From positions 2,914,001 through 2,978,000 of the forward strand of contig CP063848.1 in NCBI GenBank assembly GCA_015277795.1: 64,000 nucleotides of DNA, in the 5' to 3' direction. Shown piece by piece: positions 62,372 through 64,000 of the stretch. The notes beneath the pieces were generated by a model, which saw only the letters and a program-made list of their open reading frames with translations, was not told the DNA's origin and searched no databases. How positions within the stretch are numbered: position 1 is the first letter of the stretch; every line of letters starts with the position of its first letter. Both the position numbers and the translations under genes were made by a program. The stretch comes from Massilia sp. UMI-21. GTDB taxonomy: Bacteria; Pseudomonadota; Gammaproteobacteria; Burkholderiales; Burkholderiaceae_D.

Positions 62372-64000
62372 TTACGAGGTCATGCGGTCCCAGCCATGAC
62401 GCACCGCCGACTTCATTTTCTCCCAGGTCGACTGGCCGCTATAGCCGTAGCGGGTATCCCAGTCGGTGCGCAGGTCGTTCTCGACCTCGCCCCACTGGCG
62501 GCCGCGGTACTTCGGATCCTGCGCCATCGAGGCACCGTAGGAATAGGCAGGCTTGTAGTCGTCGTAGCTGCCGGCGTCGGACACCGTGCTGTACGTCGCG
62601 TTCCAGTGGGAGCGGTATTCACGCTCATTGTCGTCGTCGTCGGTCATGCGGTCCCAGCCGTGGCGAACGGCGGACTTCATCTTGTCCCAGGCGCCGGAGA
62701 CCGCGGCGCCGGCGCCGCTGGTGGTGACGCCGCTGCGGTCGGTGCTGGCGGGAGCCGCGATACGCGAATCCCAGCCCCTGCGCAGGTCGCCCTCGATGTC
62801 GTCATACGGCCGATTGCGGTACAGCTCGCTCTTGCGCATCTCGGCGCCGTACGAATACGCCGGCTTGACGCTCTCGTAGTCCATGCCCGAGTCGCTCAGG
62901 TGGGTGTCGTAGTGCTTGCGGTAGTGGGTGTCGTCGTCATGGTCGGACGTGATGCGGTCCCAGCCGTGGCGTACCGCGGCCTTCATCTTTTCCCAGGTCG
63001 AGGGGCCGCCGCTGGCGCGGGTATCCCAGTCGCTTTGCAGGTCACGCTCGACCTGGTCCCACTGGCGGCCGCGGTACTTGCCGCTGCGCGCCATGGCCGA
63101 GCCGTAGCTGTAGGCAGGCGCGTAGTCGTCGTACGCATCGCCGCTCGCGCCATAGGTGCTGTCGAAGTGCTGGCGGTAATAGCTGTCGTCGTCGCGCAGG
63201 TCCGACATGGCGTGCGTGTCGCCGTCCAGGCGCTGCACCTCGACCTCGGTATGGCGCACCGTGTCGTGAATCTGTTGCTGGCGCTCGCTCACCTGCTTGC
63301 CGACCGACACTTCCTCGACGATGCGCGCCGATTTCTCGACCACCGCTTCCTCGGAGGTCTCGCGCATCTCGATCGACTGTTCGCGGAAGGCCGTATCGGC
63401 CTCGCTCAGGGGACGGTCGACCGGGCGGCGCTGGACGTCCACGTGTTCTTCGCGCAGGCTGACGCTTTCGTTGACCGGCGTTTCGACCATGCGCGAGTAG
63501 ATGCGCACGCCGCCGCGCTGGACTTCGCGCTTGCCGACCCGCAGTTGCTCTTCAACTACCGGGATGCTCTGGGTGCCGCCGGCGCGCAGCGCGTCGGCGC
63601 CCAGGGTGTCGGTGCGGCCCGTGCCGGCCTGATAGCCGGTGTCGAGCTGTTGCGAACCGGCGCCGGTGGCGGCCCCGGCCGCGGACTGGCTGCCGCCATC
63701 GAGCTGGCGCGACCCCAGGTGCGAATGGGTGGGACTGCCGACCGGGTCGCCGCCCAGGCCCGAACCGGGCGACTGGATCGCGCCGGTCGGGGTCGAGCCC
63801 TGCAGCGTGCCGCCCTGCTGGGCCGAGCTCAGGAACGAGGTGTCGCTCTTCTGGGTGCCCTCGAGCGCGGAAGACTGCACCGCGTTCTGCTGCAGGGACG
63901 ATCCTTGCAGCGAGGTGCCGCCGGTGGCGCTCAGGCCGCTCTTGCCCTGCGGTTCCTGGTAGGTCTGGCCCATGGGCTCGGCCTGGTTGAGCGACTGCTG
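62372..64000 (-). CDS. DUF2382 (YsnF-like) protein with three C-terminal repeats, 5' end outside window
   Basis: At least 542 residues; the frame stays open to base 64000, so the ATG at 63973 need not be the start. The first part is Gln/Ser/Gly-rich. A DUF2382/YsnF stress domain follows (IPVVEEQLRVGKREVQRGGV to VSVGKQVSERQQQIHDTV). After it come three copies of an 80-100 residue module, each with an AYSYG element, an R-PY/QW-D-E-DLR/QSDWDTR element and a final MKxAVRHGWDRxT element. A related repeat architecture is known in Burkholderiales stress proteins, function unclear. No signal peptide or membrane segment is seen in this part. Confidence 0.82.
   Translation of the reverse strand, partial: QQSLNQAEPMGQTYQEPQGKSGLSATGGTSLQGSSLQQNAVQSSALEGTQKSDTSFLSSAQQGGTLQGSTPTGAIQSPGSGLGGDPVGSPTHSHLGSRQLDGGSQSAAGAATGAGSQQLDTGYQAGTGRTDTLGADALRAGGTQSIPVVEEQLRVGKREVQRGGVRIYSRMVETPVNESVSLREEHVDVQRRPVDRPLSEADTAFREQSIEMRETSEEAVVEKSARIVEEVSVGKQVSERQQQIHDTVRHTEVEVQRLDGDTHAMSDLRDDDSYYRQHFDSTYGASGDAYDDYAPAYSYGSAMARSGKYRGRQWDQVERDLQSDWDTRASGGPSTWEKMKAAVRHGWDRITSDHDDDTHYRKHYDTHLSDSGMDYESVKPAYSYGAEMRKSELYRNRPYDDIEGDLRRGWDSRIAAPASTDRSGVTTSGAGAAVSGAWDKMKSAVRHGWDRMTDDDDNEREYRSHWNATYSTVSDAGSYDDYKPAYSYGASMAQDPKYRGRQWGEVENDLRTDWDTRYGYSGQSTWEKMKSAVRHGWDRMTS

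Overview
The window looks like chromosome of a high-GC betaproteobacterium, most likely an Oxalobacteraceae member of the Massilia/Telluria type. That assignment is an inference from codon and GC style and from family content (czc/pbr metal genes, nadABC, queDE, a DUF2382 repeat protein); no rRNA or tRNA gene is present to test it. There are two visibly different compositions. Bases 1 to about 31,055 are mixed and often AT-richer, especially 21.9-31 kb. Bases from about 31,060 to the end are uniformly GC-rich.

Bases 1-31,055: a metal-resistance island that I interpret as cargo of a Tn7-like transposon. From the left it holds a CzcD-type efflux protein (cut by the window edge) overlapped by a gmhA-like isomerase; a CadA/ZntA P-type ATPase divergent from a CadR/PbrR-type MerR regulator; a PbrT-like cytochrome c/FTR1 uptake protein; an Acr3/BASS symporter; an IS3-family remnant; a small CDF protein; a CYP152-type P450; CzcE, CzcI, LspA (PbrC-like) and LpdA; a complete czcCBA efflux operon; a second MerR regulator; and a CDF transporter with two N-terminal HMA-like domains. 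Four promoters with the long spacer typical of MerR control serve these genes. An acyltransferase, a tyrosine recombinase, and a divergent XRE regulator/unknown zinc-ribbon protein pair follow. The island ends with tnsA-tnsB-tnsC-tniQ, all on the minus strand, reading inward from a repeat array at 30,912-31,054 that looks like the transposon right end. No matching left end was seen, so it is probably beyond base 1.

Bases 31,197-43,061: an orphan PP2C-like phosphatase, then a copper-handling cluster: a Met/Gly-rich lipoprotein, a CopA-type ATPase with YHS and heavy-metal-binding domains, a shortened HMA protein lacking its CxxC, CopL-like and other small exported proteins, a TolC-type lipoprotein, a Tat-exported multicopper oxidase, a DUF411 protein, a CusF-like protein, and two PepSY membrane proteins, one fused to a ferredoxin/flavin reductase.

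Bases 43,459-64,000: ordinary chromosome with a few oddities. These are a frameshifted membrane protein gene, a second tyrosine recombinase with a near-consensus LexA box at its start, and nadB, nadC and nadA with a sirtuin gene between them. Next come an ABC-F protein, an LD-carboxypeptidase, the tadA-queD-queE group acting on tRNA wobble bases, a sensor kinase, a diguanylate cyclase, and a three-repeat stress-type protein that runs off the window end.
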